In this document: one piece after another, positions 1-8,323 of the stretch
Numbering within the stretch: position 1 is the stretch's first letter
Layout of the letters: each line of letters starts with the position of its first letter
NCBI GenBank assembly: GCA_963621245.1
Contig: CAVFCW010000002.1
Location: 1 to 64,000, forward strand
Length of the DNA: 64,000 bases
From: SIG603 sp963621245
GTDB lineage: Bacteria > Bacillota > Clostridia > Oscillospirales > Acutalibacteraceae
Direction of reading: 5' to 3'
Position numbers and translations under genes: made by a program
The notes under the pieces: generated by a model
Seen by the model: the letters and a program-made list of their open reading frames with translations, nothing else
Database searches by the model: none
What the model was told of the DNA's origin: nothing

Positions 1-241
1 TACCTGCCAGTTTCATTGCCAAATGCAAGGATGCTGTTCCTGCTGATAATGCAACTGCATATTTGCAGCCGATATATTCACATGCCAATCTTTCTACTTC
101 GTTGATATTCTTACCAACTGTAGACATCCAGTTTGTTTCATACGCTTCTTTCACATATTCTATTTCCGGGCCATGCATGGTAGGACTGCTCAGCCAGACT
201 TTTGATTCAAACTTCTTAAATGATTTATTTTCTTTGAACAT
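1..241 (-). CDS. DegT/DnrJ/EryC1/StrS aminotransferase, N-terminal part
   Basis: Only the first 80 codons are in the window; the gene runs off the left edge. I read it on the minus strand from an ATG at 241-239, preceded by AAGGAAAAAGCT as ribosome binding site. The protein begins MFKENKSFKKFESKVWLSSP and continues with residues typical of the PLP-dependent sugar aminotransferase fold, including the EVERLACEYIGCKYAVALSAGTA region, where the GT-Ser/Ala segment binds the cofactor phosphate. Members transfer an amino group from glutamate or glutamine to a keto-sugar nucleotide for capsule, O-antigen-like or glycan synthesis. The catalytic lysine lies outside the window, so activity cannot be judged. 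The upstream promoter (753-780) and leader suggest it is the first intact gene of a polysaccharide-type operon. Confidence 0.8.
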   Translation of the reverse strand, partial: MFKENKSFKKFESKVWLSSPTMHGPEIEYVKEAYETNWMSTVGKNINEVERLACEYIGCKYAVALSAGTASLHLAMKLAG

Positions 242-514
242 AGCTTTTTCCTTGTTCCTTCCCCTCTTACCGAATTATGTTTTTGCAGTTGCGTCATTTG
301 CTTGTCCAAAAAGAGCAAGTGCAATTATATTTACAATGGCATCAAACAGATGGATATAGCTTAAGCTTCTAATCAATACTTATTTTTATAACTATTTTAT
401 ATAAGAGATTCCTTTAAAAAAACGCTAAAATCAGAAGAAAAAATAAGATTTTTCTGTCGTTCGTAAACTCAATATATCTGTTTTGTACCATTTTCAACAC
501 AAAACAATACTATT

Positions 515-604
515 TTATTCAAGCAATTCAGAAAATTTGCAAGCCTCCGCAACCTCTTCAACTTCAGCCTCTGTAATATCAGGCGGTGAAAATGGAATTT
601 TCAT
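515..604 (-). pseudogene. N-terminal remnant of a second DegT-family aminotransferase
   Basis: A 29-codon reading frame opens at ATG 604-602 behind a GAGGGGTAAGG ribosome binding site and closes at TAA 517-515. Its first 20 or so residues, starting MKIPFSPPDITEAEVEEV, match the usual opening of DegT-family sugar aminotransferases (I/V-P-F/Y-S-P-P-D-I-T/S-E-x-E). The expected continuation, Lys-Ser-Gly-Trp plus the Thr-Gly-Pro segment, is replaced by KFSELLE and a stop. The rest of the gene is not found before the next DegT start at 241. It is best read as a decayed or recombined copy whose promoter and start survive. It could alternatively act as a translated leader peptide for the downstream gene. 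Confidence 0.6.
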
Positions 605-685
605 GATACCTTACCCCTCTTTGGTTAATTATAAAATAATGTGTTAAAACAAACATAAAATACTCATCCGCAAAAAGAAAAGCCC

Positions 686-738
686 TTGCGTCTGCCCGCA
701 CCCCTCTTGTAAAGCTTAAGCTTATCGGACAGACACAA
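686..738 (-). promoter_or_regulatory. Leader hairpin upstream of the aminotransferase operon (attenuator-like)
   Basis: On the minus strand, 738-726 (TTGTGTCTGTCCG) pairs with 698-686 (CGGGCAGACGCAA) in a 13-bp stem. Two of the pairs are G-U and only work in minus-strand RNA, which argues for a transcript of that strand. The loop contains the palindrome AAGCTTAAGCTT. Directly after the stem comes GGGCTTTTCTTTTT, a U-rich tail like an intrinsic terminator. It begins only about 8 nt after the predicted start of the transcript from the 753-780 promoter, so it would act as an early terminator or attenuator. No known riboswitch class was recognised. Confidence 0.5.
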
Positions 739-752
739 AAAGCCTAAGTACC

Positions 753-780
753 ATTATATATATATGTATGTATAAGTCAA
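753..780 (-). promoter_or_regulatory. Sigma-A type promoter for the aminotransferase operon
   Basis: The minus strand shows TTGACT (780-775), a 16-nt spacer and TATAAT (758-753). The expected transcription start is near 746, just before the leader hairpin. The remaining stretch from about 790 to 1120 is AT-rich and shows no gene I can support. Confidence 0.75.
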
Positions 781-1124
781 TACTTTTCGAGAAAAAAGTG
801 CAGAAAATATTGAATTTTGTAATTTAATACACACTGTCTATCAATTGTTAAATCGTTTTGTATTCTATTTCATCATGATAGCAATTTGAAGTGTAATATA
901 CACCATAACAAGTACATTGTATCATACTTATTTTGATTTTGATACATTTTTCGGAAATTTTAATTAAATTTGCCGTTTTGTATAAAATACACTTTTTTAT
1001 AATTAAAATTCTTAGCAACAAATAAAAGTACGGTTTATGGCATGTTCTTGCGATTTTTAGCAAATTTTCATTAAATCCGCCAAAATTCTGACTGTGACAA
1101 TATTTGTGCAGAATTTTAAACACA

Positions 1125-1152
1125 AAGTCCCACATCTTTCGATGCGGGACTT
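1125..1152 (-). terminator. Intrinsic terminator after the rhamnosidase gene
   Basis: AAGTCCCGCATC and GATGTGGGACTT form a 12-bp stem with one G-U pair and a GAAA tetraloop, 8 nt past the stop codon. The following TGTGTTT is only moderately U-rich. Confidence 0.7.
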
Positions 1153-1159
1153 CGGCACA

Positions 1160-3820
1160 TTATTTTACTGTATAAACGCCTGTCTTAAACGTTGTTTTGA
1201 TATATCCGTCCTCGGCTTCAACTTTCTCGCCGTTGATTGTAAGGTCTTTAAGTCCCTTAGTCTCAATTTTAAGATTCGCCTTTGCGCCAAACGGAATTTC
1301 GAACTCATAGACAAGATTGCCGTCCTCATGATGGAATCCGCTTCTGTACAATCCCATCGGCGAATTGTACCAAGCCATAATTGACGGAAGTCTGTCATCC
1401 GGCTGAGGTGCGAGGTCGATAACCTTAAATCCGGGTTCGTCCTCTCTCGGCTTAATACCGCACACATTGCGGTAAACCCACTCAAAAACCGCACCGTAAG
1501 AATAGTGGTTCATCGAGTTCATGCTCGTTCCGCTTATCTTACCGTCAGGATTTATTGAGTTCCATCTCTCCCAAATTGTCGTCGCACCCATATTGACCTC
1601 ATAGAGCCAGCTTGGGTAGTCTTCGTTCAAGAAGAGAGTATAGGCAATATCGTTTGCTCCGTTGTCGGAAAGTGCGCGGCACAAAACAGGTGTTCCGAGG
1701 AAGCCCGTCTTTAAGTGATTGTCGGCAAGAGCGAGAAGATGTAGCAGTTCGTCTTTGATTTTCTCTCTGTTCTCCTCCTGAGCAATTCCGAAGTGAAGCG
1801 AAAGTGCATTTCCTGTCTGAGTTGAAGTAGCAACTCTTCCGCCCTTTGTGATAAATTCATCTCTTATAGCCTGAAGAATTTCCTCGGCACGCTTAAAGTA
1901 AACCTCGGCTATATCATCCTTTCCGAGAACCTTTGCAGCCTTTGCGACAAGAGTGGTTGAATAGTAGTAATATACCGAGCAAAGGAATGTATTGTTTGTT
2001 CCGCCGATAACGCTCTCGGGGTCAAATCCAGACTTAGGGCCATCGAGTGCAAGCCAGTCGCCGAAGTGCATGGTTACTTCTTTCCAAAGTCTTGTAGAGC
2101 CTGTGCTCTCGTCAACTCTGTAAATCCAATCTGCCCATGCCTTCATGGATTCAAACTGATTTTCAAGAATTGATTTATCTCCGCTGTACACATATGTAGT
2201 CCACGGGACAACAGTTGCGGCGTCAGCCCAACCAACAGCACCTCCGTTAATTTCGGGGTTGCCGAGAAGTCCGTCCTTTACCATAAGCGGCGAAACATGC
2301 GTTACCTTGCCGTCAAATTGTTTTTGGTCGATATAAAGATCTTTGCCGTACTTAGTATAGAATGCAAGGCAGTCCATATTAAAGTTAGCTGTTCCGCAGA
2401 ATACCTGAGCGTCGCCAGTCCAACCCATTCTCTCGTCACGCTGCGGGCAATCGGTAGGAACATCAACAAAGTTATCTCTCTGTGACCATAAAGCATTGAG
2501 GAAAAGTCTGTTAATCTTCTCGTTTGATGTCTTTATGTCGCCCGTTGTCTCGAGGTCGCTGTAAATTGCAAATGCTTTGCAGTCCTCTGATTTTATCTCG
2601 TTTACAAAGCCGCTTACCTTTACATATCTAAAGCCGTAAAAAGTTGTAATTGGTCTGATTACCTGATCTGTTCCGTCACAAACAAATCTGTACTCCGCAA
2701 GAGCACTTCTGAGGTTTGCGTTATAGAAACAGTCGTCCTGAAGAATTTCTCCGTACTGAAGTCTTACTACCGTACCTTTAGGCTGATTTACCTTTATCTC
2801 CATCCAGCCGGTAATTTCCTGTTTTGCATCGAGAACAAATTCATCTTTCGGTGTGATGATTATTTCGGGCGAGAACTCCTGCATCTTCTTTACAGGCAAG
2901 CTGAGTCTATCGGTAATTTCTCCGATTTTTGAAGTATCGGCATACTTAACCTTGTTCCAGCAAGCGTTATAGTCACCCTCAGGAGATGCCCAATCCTTTA
3001 TTTCTTTTGTAGAATCATACATCTCGCCGTCATAAATCGAGCTGAATTTAAGCGGTGACGGTGTGCACTGCCAAGTGTCGTCCGTGCAAACTACAGTCTC
3101 ACCGTTAACGGTAACGTCACCCAAGAGAAGATAAACCGATGTGAAAACATCAATCGGATCGCCCTTGTCACCCGTCTCAAAGTTTCCCTGACCGTGGTCA
3201 AATCCGAATCTTCCCTTTGCCCAGCCGTTGCCTATCATGGCTCCGACTGTGTTTTTGCCCTTTACGAGATAGTCGGTAATGTCATAAGTCTGATACTGAA
3301 GCCACCTATCGTATGCGTCGCAGTTAGGCGTGAGGTACTCGTCCCCCACTCTCTTTCCGTTGATGTAAAGCTCATAGATGCCGAGGCCAGTGAAATATGC
3401 TCTTGCACTCTTAATGTCCTCGTCAACAGTGAATGTCTTTCTCATGTACGGCATAACGTCGTACGGAAGGTCGGGAGTAATCATTTTTCCGACAAAGCCA
3501 GTATCCATTTTACCCGTCTCGAACCAAGCGACATCACTTACTGCACCATCACCCTCATTGTCGGCAACTTCAACTTTCCAGTAATATCTTGTAGTCGGCT
3601 CAAGCTTAATCTCAAGCGAATATGCTCTCGAATCTGCGCTCTCATCCTCTCCCGAATCAAATAAAACTTCGGAGAAATCAGCACACTTTGAGACAGTAAC
3701 TTTCGCCCACTTCTGCTCGTTTCCCTTGGCTTCGGAGACAACCCACGAAAGCTTGGGCGTCTTAAGTTCAAAGCCGAGAGGATTTACAATTCTGTTTGTT
3801 TTAAGTCTTGTAATTATCAT
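1160..3820 (-). CDS. Alpha-L-rhamnosidase, GH78 family
   Basis: This 886-residue protein hydrolyses terminal alpha-L-rhamnose from plant glycosides or polysaccharides. The GH78 family signature DCPQRDERMGWTGDAQVF lies in the middle of the protein and carries the acidic residues that bind and hydrolyse substrate. Around it are an N-terminal Ig-like and beta-sandwich region (TRYYWKVEVADNEG, YELYINGKRVG), the FYGFRYVKV segment and an (alpha/alpha)6 barrel with conserved MNSMNHYSYGAVFEW. A longer frame extends 13 codons upstream, but ATG 3820 is chosen because GATGAGGTG stands 7-8 nt before it. No signal peptide is visible, so the enzyme probably acts in the cytoplasm on imported oligosaccharides. 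It is a single-gene unit with its own terminator. Confidence 0.93.
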   Translation of the reverse strand: MIITRLKTNRIVNPLGFELKTPKLSWVVSEAKGNEQKWAKVTVSKCADFSEVLFDSGEDESADSRAYSLEIKLEPTTRYYWKVEVADNEGDGAVSDVAWFETGKMDTGFVGKMITPDLPYDVMPYMRKTFTVDEDIKSARAYFTGLGIYELYINGKRVGDEYLTPNCDAYDRWLQYQTYDITDYLVKGKNTVGAMIGNGWAKGRFGFDHGQGNFETGDKGDPIDVFTSVYLLLGDVTVNGETVVCTDDTWQCTPSPLKFSSIYDGEMYDSTKEIKDWASPEGDYNACWNKVKYADTSKIGEITDRLSLPVKKMQEFSPEIIITPKDEFVLDAKQEITGWMEIKVNQPKGTVVRLQYGEILQDDCFYNANLRSALAEYRFVCDGTDQVIRPITTFYGFRYVKVSGFVNEIKSEDCKAFAIYSDLETTGDIKTSNEKINRLFLNALWSQRDNFVDVPTDCPQRDERMGWTGDAQVFCGTANFNMDCLAFYTKYGKDLYIDQKQFDGKVTHVSPLMVKDGLLGNPEINGGAVGWADAATVVPWTTYVYSGDKSILENQFESMKAWADWIYRVDESTGSTRLWKEVTMHFGDWLALDGPKSGFDPESVIGGTNNTFLCSVYYYYSTTLVAKAAKVLGKDDIAEVYFKRAEEILQAIRDEFITKGGRVATSTQTGNALSLHFGIAQEENREKIKDELLHLLALADNHLKTGFLGTPVLCRALSDNGANDIAYTLFLNEDYPSWLYEVNMGATTIWERWNSINPDGKISGTSMNSMNHYSYGAVFEWVYRNVCGIKPREDEPGFKVIDLAPQPDDRLPSIMAWYNSPMGLYRSGFHHEDGNLVYEFEIPFGAKANLKIETKGLKDLTINGEKVEAEDGYIKTTFKTGVYTVK

Positions 3821-3988
3821 ATGCAACACCTCATCCAATTGATAAACAAAGTATATCACTTTGAGAAAAACATTTCCATATATTATAAAAATATACTAAA
3901 AAACACTTAAAACACAATAAAAAACTACAAATAAAGGACAATGTTTCGATAACTACTCTTAAAATAAGTCGTACATTCATAAAAAAAA

Positions 3989-4013
3989 GCGGGTACAGAA
4001 AACCTGTACCCGC
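3989..4013 (-). terminator. Intrinsic terminator after the PFOR gene
   Basis: A perfect 10-bp stem, GCGGGTACAG/CTGTACCCGC with a 5-nt loop, is followed on the minus strand by eight T. It stands about 35 nt after the nifJ stop codon. Confidence 0.92.
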
Positions 4014-4047
4014 AAAATTATTTATTTAAGCCGTATGAAGCAATAGA

Positions 4048-7000
4048 TTACTTGTAGAGCTCAACGAGTCTCTCAAGATGCTCTCTGACTTCCTTGGAGT
4101 GTTCCTCTGCCTTTGCGAAGAGCTTCTCTGCACGCTCCGGGAAGGAACGTGTAAGTGAAGAATAACGAGCCTCGCCGAGGAGGAATTCCTTGTAGTCGCC
4201 TGTTGCAGGCTTGCTGTCGAGTGTGAACGGATTCTTGCCCTCTGCCTTAGCTGCCGGGTTGAATCTGAACATATTCCAGTAACCAGCCTTAACAGCCTTG
4301 TTCATCTCGGACTGGCAGTTTGTCATACCGCCCTTGATGGAATGCATCTCGCAAGGAGCATAGCAGATAACAAGTGACGGGCCGTGATAAGCCTCTGCCT
4401 CTTTGATTGCCTTGAGAGTCTGATTCTGATCAGCGCCCATAGCAACCTGTGCTACGTAAACATAGCCGTAAGACATAGCGATCTCAGCGAGTGACTTCTT
4501 AGCCATTTCCTTACCAGCAGCAGCAAACTGAGCAACCTGACCTATCTGAGAAGCCTTGGAAGCCTGTCCGCCTGTGTTGGAGTAAACCTCTGTATCGAAG
4601 ACCATGATGTTGATATCCTCACCGGAAGCAAGAACGTGGTCAACACCGCCGAAGCCGATGTCGTATGCCCATCCGTCACCACCGAAGACCCAAACGGACT
4701 TCTTGGAGAGATATTCCTTAGACTTGAGAATCTCCTTAGCCTCGTCACAACCGCAAGCCTCAAGAGCAGATACAAGAGCAGCTGTAGCAGCCTGGTTCTT
4801 AGAACCGTCCTCGAGAGTTGCAAGATATTCTGCAGCAGCAGTCTTAACTGCCTCAGGAGCCTCGTCCTTAGCGGAGAGAGTCTCTACCTTGGAAACAAGT
4901 CTTGATCTGATAGCCTTCTGTCCGAGATACATACCGAAGCCGTGCTCAGCGTTATCCTCGAAGAGTGAGTTAGCCCATGCAGGACCGTGACCTGCCTTGT
5001 TTGTTGTATACGGAGATGTAGCTGCAGGACCGCCCCAAATTGAAGAACAACCTGTAGCGTTGGAGATGTACATTCTGTCACCGAAGAGCTGAGTTACTAT
5101 TCTTGCATAAGCTGTTTCTGCACAACCTGCGCAAGAACCGGAGAACTCGAGAAGCGGCTGCTTGTACTGAGAAGAAATAACAGTATCATTCTTAGCAACC
5201 TCGGGCTTCTCAGCAACGTTAGCTACCATGTAATCGAATACCGGCTGCTGATCCTCCTGAGTCTCACGAGCAACCATTGAAAGTGACTTAGTCGGGCAAA
5301 CACCGATACATACGCCGCATCCCATACAATCCATAGGAGAAATAGCGAGGCTGTACTTGTAGTTTGTCTTTACGACAGGTCTCTTAGCATACTTTGTGTT
5401 TGCAGGAGCGTTTGCTGCCTCTTCCTCTGTGAGAGCAAAAGGTCTGATTGTAGCATGAGGACAAACGAATACGCACTTGTTACACTCTGCGCAAGTCTCG
5501 TTGTTCCATACAGGAACATTAACAGCAACACCGCGCTTCTCATAAGCGGAAGCACCCTGCTCAAATGTACCGTCAACGTGGTCGACGAATGCGGAAACAG
5601 GAAGTGAATCACCCTCCATACGTCCGACCGGCTTGAGGATAGTATCAACCATCTTGACAAGCTTAGCGGGGCCGTTCTCTGTGACAGCCTTAGGAGCGTC
5701 AACAGCGTCTGCCCACTCTGCGGGAACGTCAATCTTTACGAGAGCGTCCTTACCTGCATCGATAGCCTTCCAGTTGTTGTCAACGATCTCTCTGCCCTTC
5801 TTGAGGTAAGACTTCTCAGCAGCTTCCTTCATGTGCTGAACAGCCTCTTCAATCGGCATAACCTTAGCAAGTGTGAAGAATGCAGACTGGAGAATTGTGT
5901 TTGTTCTCTTGCCCATGCCACACTTTACAGCGAGGTCAATAGCGTTGATTGTGTAAAGCTGAATGTCGTTCTTAGCGATATATCTCTTTGTCTCAGCGGA
6001 GAGATGCTCGGAGAGCTCCTCAGGAGACCACTGGCAGTTGATGAGGAATGTACCGCCCGGCTTAACATCGTTAACCATCTTGTAACCTTTAAGGATATAG
6101 GACGGGTTATGGCAAGCAACGAAGTCAGCCTTGTTAATGTAGTATGGGCTCTTGATCGGCTTGTCACCGAAACGGAGGTGAGAAATTGTGATACCGCCCG
6201 TCTTCTTGGAGTCATACTGGAAATATGCCTGAACGAACTTGTTGGTGTAGTCACCGATAATCTTGATGGAGTTCTTGTTAGCACCGACAGTACCGTCGCC
6301 GCCGAGACCCCAGAACTTAGCCTCGATTGTTCCCGGTGTAGCTGTGTTCGGTGCCGGCTTCTCCTCGAGGGAAAGATGTGTGACGTCATCATTGATACCG
6401 ATTGTGAAGTGCTCCTTCGGAGCGTCCTTCTTGAGCTCGTCATATACTGCAAATACGCTTGAAGGAGGTGTATCCTTTGAGCCTAAGCCGTAACGACCGC
6501 CGATAACCTTAATGTCGGATCTGCCTGTAGCTGAGAGAGCTGCGATAACATCGAGGTAAAGCGGCTCGCCGAGTGCGCCGGGCTCCTTTGTTCTGTCTAG
6601 AACAGCAATCTTCTTAACTGTAGCGGGAATTGCCTCTGCAAGTTTCTCTGCTACGAAAGGTCTGTAAAGTCTTACTTTAACAACACCGACCTTCTCACCC
6701 TTAGCTGTGAGATAATCGATAACCTCTTCTGCTACGTCGTTGATTGAACCCATAGCGACGATGATGTTCTCAGCGTCGGGAGCACCGTAGTAGTTGAAGA
6801 GCTTGTAGTTTGTGCCGAGCTTAGCGTTAACCTTGTCCATGTACTCCTCGACAATTGCCGGAAGTGCATTGTAATACTCGTTGCAAGCCTCACGATGCTG
6901 GAAGAAGATATCTCCGTTCTCGTGTGAACCGCGCATTACAGGATGCTCGGGGTTGAGAGCTCTCTGTCTGAAAGCGTCAACAGCGTCCATATCGACCATA

Positions 7001-7578
7001 TCTTTAAGGTCGTCATAGTCCCAAATCTCAATCTTCTGAATCTCGTGAGAGGTTCTGAATCCGTCGAAGAAGTTGAGGAAAGGAACTCTGCCCTTGATTG
7101 CTGCGAGGTGAGCAACTGCACCAAGATCCATAACCTCCTGAGGGTTGGTCTCGCAGAGCATTGCAAAGCCTGTCTGACGGCAAGCGTAAATATCGGAGTG
7201 ATCACCGAAGATGTTAAGAGCGTGAGAAGCAACGCAACGTGCGGAAACATGGAATACTGCCGGTAAAAGCTCGCCGGCAATCTTATACATGTTCGGAATC
7301 ATGAGGAGAAGTCCCTGAGAAGCGGTGTATGTTGTGGTAAGAGCACCGGCTGCGAGTGAGCCGTGAACTGTACCGGAAGCACCTGCCTCGGACTGCATCT
7401 CGGAAACCTTTACGGTTGTTCCGAAAATGTTCTTGAGTCCCTGTGCCGACCACTGATCGCAGTAGTCTGCCATCGGGCTGGATGGTGTGATAGGATAAAT
7501 ACCTGCTACTTCTGTGAATGCATATGATACATGAGCAGCAGCATTGTTACCATCCATGGATTTCATTTTTCTGGCCAT
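4048..7578 (-). CDS. nifJ: Pyruvate:ferredoxin (flavodoxin) oxidoreductase
   Basis: A 1176-residue single-chain PFOR, the usual length, oxidises pyruvate with CoA to acetyl-CoA and CO2 and reduces ferredoxin in the cytoplasm. The order is the N-terminal pyruvate-binding domain (GNNAAAHVSYAFTEVAGIYP near the start), the transketolase-C-like domain, and the gamma domain (GLGGDGTVGANKNSI near residue 425). An 8Fe ferredoxin-like insert follows (CAECNKCVFVCP near 694 and CMGCGVCIGVCP near 750). The C-terminal TPP domain carries cluster cysteines (SCAGCAETAY near 812) and the GDGWAYDIGFGG thiamine/Mg site near 964. AAAGGAGG precedes the ATG. It has its own promoter and terminator. It should take pyruvate from glycolysis and from the malic enzyme encoded near 44 kb. 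Confidence 0.97.
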   Translation of the reverse strand: MARKMKSMDGNNAAAHVSYAFTEVAGIYPITPSSPMADYCDQWSAQGLKNIFGTTVKVSEMQSEAGASGTVHGSLAAGALTTTYTASQGLLLMIPNMYKIAGELLPAVFHVSARCVASHALNIFGDHSDIYACRQTGFAMLCETNPQEVMDLGAVAHLAAIKGRVPFLNFFDGFRTSHEIQKIEIWDYDDLKDMVDMDAVDAFRQRALNPEHPVMRGSHENGDIFFQHREACNEYYNALPAIVEEYMDKVNAKLGTNYKLFNYYGAPDAENIIVAMGSINDVAEEVIDYLTAKGEKVGVVKVRLYRPFVAEKLAEAIPATVKKIAVLDRTKEPGALGEPLYLDVIAALSATGRSDIKVIGGRYGLGSKDTPPSSVFAVYDELKKDAPKEHFTIGINDDVTHLSLEEKPAPNTATPGTIEAKFWGLGGDGTVGANKNSIKIIGDYTNKFVQAYFQYDSKKTGGITISHLRFGDKPIKSPYYINKADFVACHNPSYILKGYKMVNDVKPGGTFLINCQWSPEELSEHLSAETKRYIAKNDIQLYTINAIDLAVKCGMGKRTNTILQSAFFTLAKVMPIEEAVQHMKEAAEKSYLKKGREIVDNNWKAIDAGKDALVKIDVPAEWADAVDAPKAVTENGPAKLVKMVDTILKPVGRMEGDSLPVSAFVDHVDGTFEQGASAYEKRGVAVNVPVWNNETCAECNKCVFVCPHATIRPFALTEEEAANAPANTKYAKRPVVKTNYKYSLAISPMDCMGCGVCIGVCPTKSLSMVARETQEDQQPVFDYMVANVAEKPEVAKNDTVISSQYKQPLLEFSGSCAGCAETAYARIVTQLFGDRMYISNATGCSSIWGGPAATSPYTTNKAGHGPAWANSLFEDNAEHGFGMYLGQKAIRSRLVSKVETLSAKDEAPEAVKTAAAEYLATLEDGSKNQAATAALVSALEACGCDEAKEILKSKEYLSKKSVWVFGGDGWAYDIGFGGVDHVLASGEDINIMVFDTEVYSNTGGQASKASQIGQVAQFAAAGKEMAKKSLAEIAMSYGYVYVAQVAMGADQNQTLKAIKEAEAYHGPSLVICYAPCEMHSIKGGMTNCQSEMNKAVKAGYWNMFRFNPAAKAEGKNPFTLDSKPATGDYKEFLLGEARYSSLTRSFPERAEKLFAKAEEHSKEVREHLERLVELYK

Positions 7579-7642
7579 TTAAATTTTCCTCCTTTAAGGA
7601 TTTTTACATAAACCCGCGGTCTAATATTCACCGTACACGGAT

Positions 7643-7671
7643 ATTTTAACATTTTTAAATGAAAGTATCAA
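7643..7671 (-). promoter_or_regulatory. Promoter of the PFOR gene
   Basis: TTGATA (7671-7666), a 17-nt spacer and TAAAAT (7648-7643) on the minus strand, giving a leader of about 60 nt before the nifJ start. Confidence 0.65.
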
Positions 7672-7697
7672 GGATTAACCGATAGATTTTCAAGGGT

Positions 7698-7711
7698 AAA
7701 TATCGATATTT
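7698..7711. promoter_or_regulatory. 14-bp palindrome upstream of the PFOR promoter
   Basis: AAATATCGATATTT is a perfect palindrome whose centre lies about 36 bp upstream of the PFOR -35 box, a position suited to an activator or repressor site. No regulator is assigned. The rest of 7720-7880 is AT-rich with no gene seen. Confidence 0.3.
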
Positions 7712-7884
7712 AATAGTTTATTAACATCTTTTTTATCGATTTTTTAGGTTAGTATCAACTACTTCTACTTCTGTATACAATATTTTTTGGATACATTTAA
7801 TAAGTTAGCATATTCTATCAATATCAAATCAATAACGCACGCACCTCCCCCTTGCCGCCAAAACAAAATAATTTCAAAAAAGTG

Positions 7885-7913
7885 TTGACAAAAAGCGAAA
7901 CATTGTTTATAAT
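7885..7913 (+). promoter_or_regulatory. Promoter of the tRNA pair
   Basis: TTGACA, a 17-nt spacer and TATAAT match both consensus boxes exactly, 37 nt before tRNA-Asp. This is a strong stable-RNA promoter. Confidence 0.93.
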
Positions 7914-7949
7914 AATCAAGCACTCAGGAAACCGAGTAAAACTGAATAT

Positions 7950-8026
7950 GGCCTGGTAGTTCAGCTGGTTAGAACGCTAGCCTGTCACGCTAGAGGTCGA
8001 CGGTTCGATCCCGTTCCAGGTCGCCA
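7950..8026 (+). tRNA. tRNA-Asp (anticodon GTC)
   Basis: Full cloverleaf: acceptor GGCCTGG pairs with CCAGGTC (one G-U), the D arm is GTTC/GAAC, the anticodon stem CTAGC/GCTAG encloses loop CTGTCAC with GTC at 7984-7986, and the T arm contains GGTTCGATCC. Discriminator G and an encoded CCA (8024-8026) close the gene. Confidence 0.97.
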
Positions 8027-8069
8027 CCTATAGCAAGCTTCTTATTTTATAACGGCTTGCTATTTGTAT

Positions 8070-8145
8070 GCTGTTATGGCTCAGGTGGTAGAGCACGTCC
8101 TTGGTAAGGACGAGGTCACCGGTTCGAGTCCGGTTAACAGCTCCA
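8070..8145 (+). tRNA. tRNA-Thr (anticodon GGT)
   Basis: Acceptor GCTGTTA pairs with TAACAGC, the anticodon stem CGTCC/GGACG encloses TTGGTAA with GGT at 8103-8105, and the T arm contains GGTTCGAGTCC. Discriminator T is followed by an encoded CCA. It is co-transcribed with tRNA-Asp, 43 nt downstream. Confidence 0.97.
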
Positions 8146-8146
8146 A

Positions 8147-8180
8147 AATCCGCAGAGGAATCTGCGGATTTTTGCTTTTT
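8147..8180 (+). terminator. Intrinsic terminator of the tRNA unit
   Basis: AATCCGCAGA/TCTGCGGATT, a 10-bp perfect stem with GGAA loop, followed by TTTGCTTTTT, immediately after the tRNA-Thr CCA end. Confidence 0.93.
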
Positions 8181-8243
8181 ATCCCCCACTTTTCTTTATA
8201 TTTGTATTTTTACCTGTTATGCCGAAAAACTTATTGAAATTTA

Positions 8244-8272
8244 AAAGTTTTTCGAAAATCTCGGTAAAAACT
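8244..8272 (+). repeat. Direct repeat, left copy, before the ATPase gene
   Basis: These 29 bases recur at 9546-9574 with a single A/G difference, one copy on each side of the ATPase gene. Weaker similarity extends about 20 bp further upstream in both copies (AAAAACTT followed by TTAAA/TTTAAA runs). The core contains TTTTTCGAAAA, a palindromic centre, followed by TCTCGGTAA. Confidence 0.8.
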
Positions 8273-8273
8273 A

Positions 8274-8302
8274 TTGTATTTATCCGGTTTTTTCGATACA
8301 CT
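8274..8302 (+). promoter_or_regulatory. Possible promoter of the ATPase gene
   Basis: TTGTAT, a 17-nt spacer and TACACT directly follow the left repeat, 22 nt before the start codon. Both boxes are weak. Confidence 0.35.
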
Positions 8303-8323
8303 TACATATAAGGAGGCGATTTC

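Noticed and set aside
63..359. Open frame of 98 codons on the plus strand
   Set aside because: It lies opposite the DegT gene start, has no good ribosome binding site and no family resemblance.
275..375. Minus-strand frame ending in a hydrophobic stretch (FDAIVNIIALALFG) just before the DegT gene
   Set aside because: No start codon with ribosome binding site and no recognisable family; could be the tail of a lost gene but cannot be supported.
848..1135. 95-codon minus-strand frame downstream of the rhamnosidase
   Set aside because: Composition is AT-driven (Ile, Lys, Tyr, Cys), it overlaps the rhamnosidase terminator hairpin, and it resembles no protein family.
3194..3664. Long plus-strand frames inside minus-strand genes (for example within the rhamnosidase, PFOR, smc and carB)
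   Set aside because: They mirror real genes in other frames and lack ribosome binding sites and family features.
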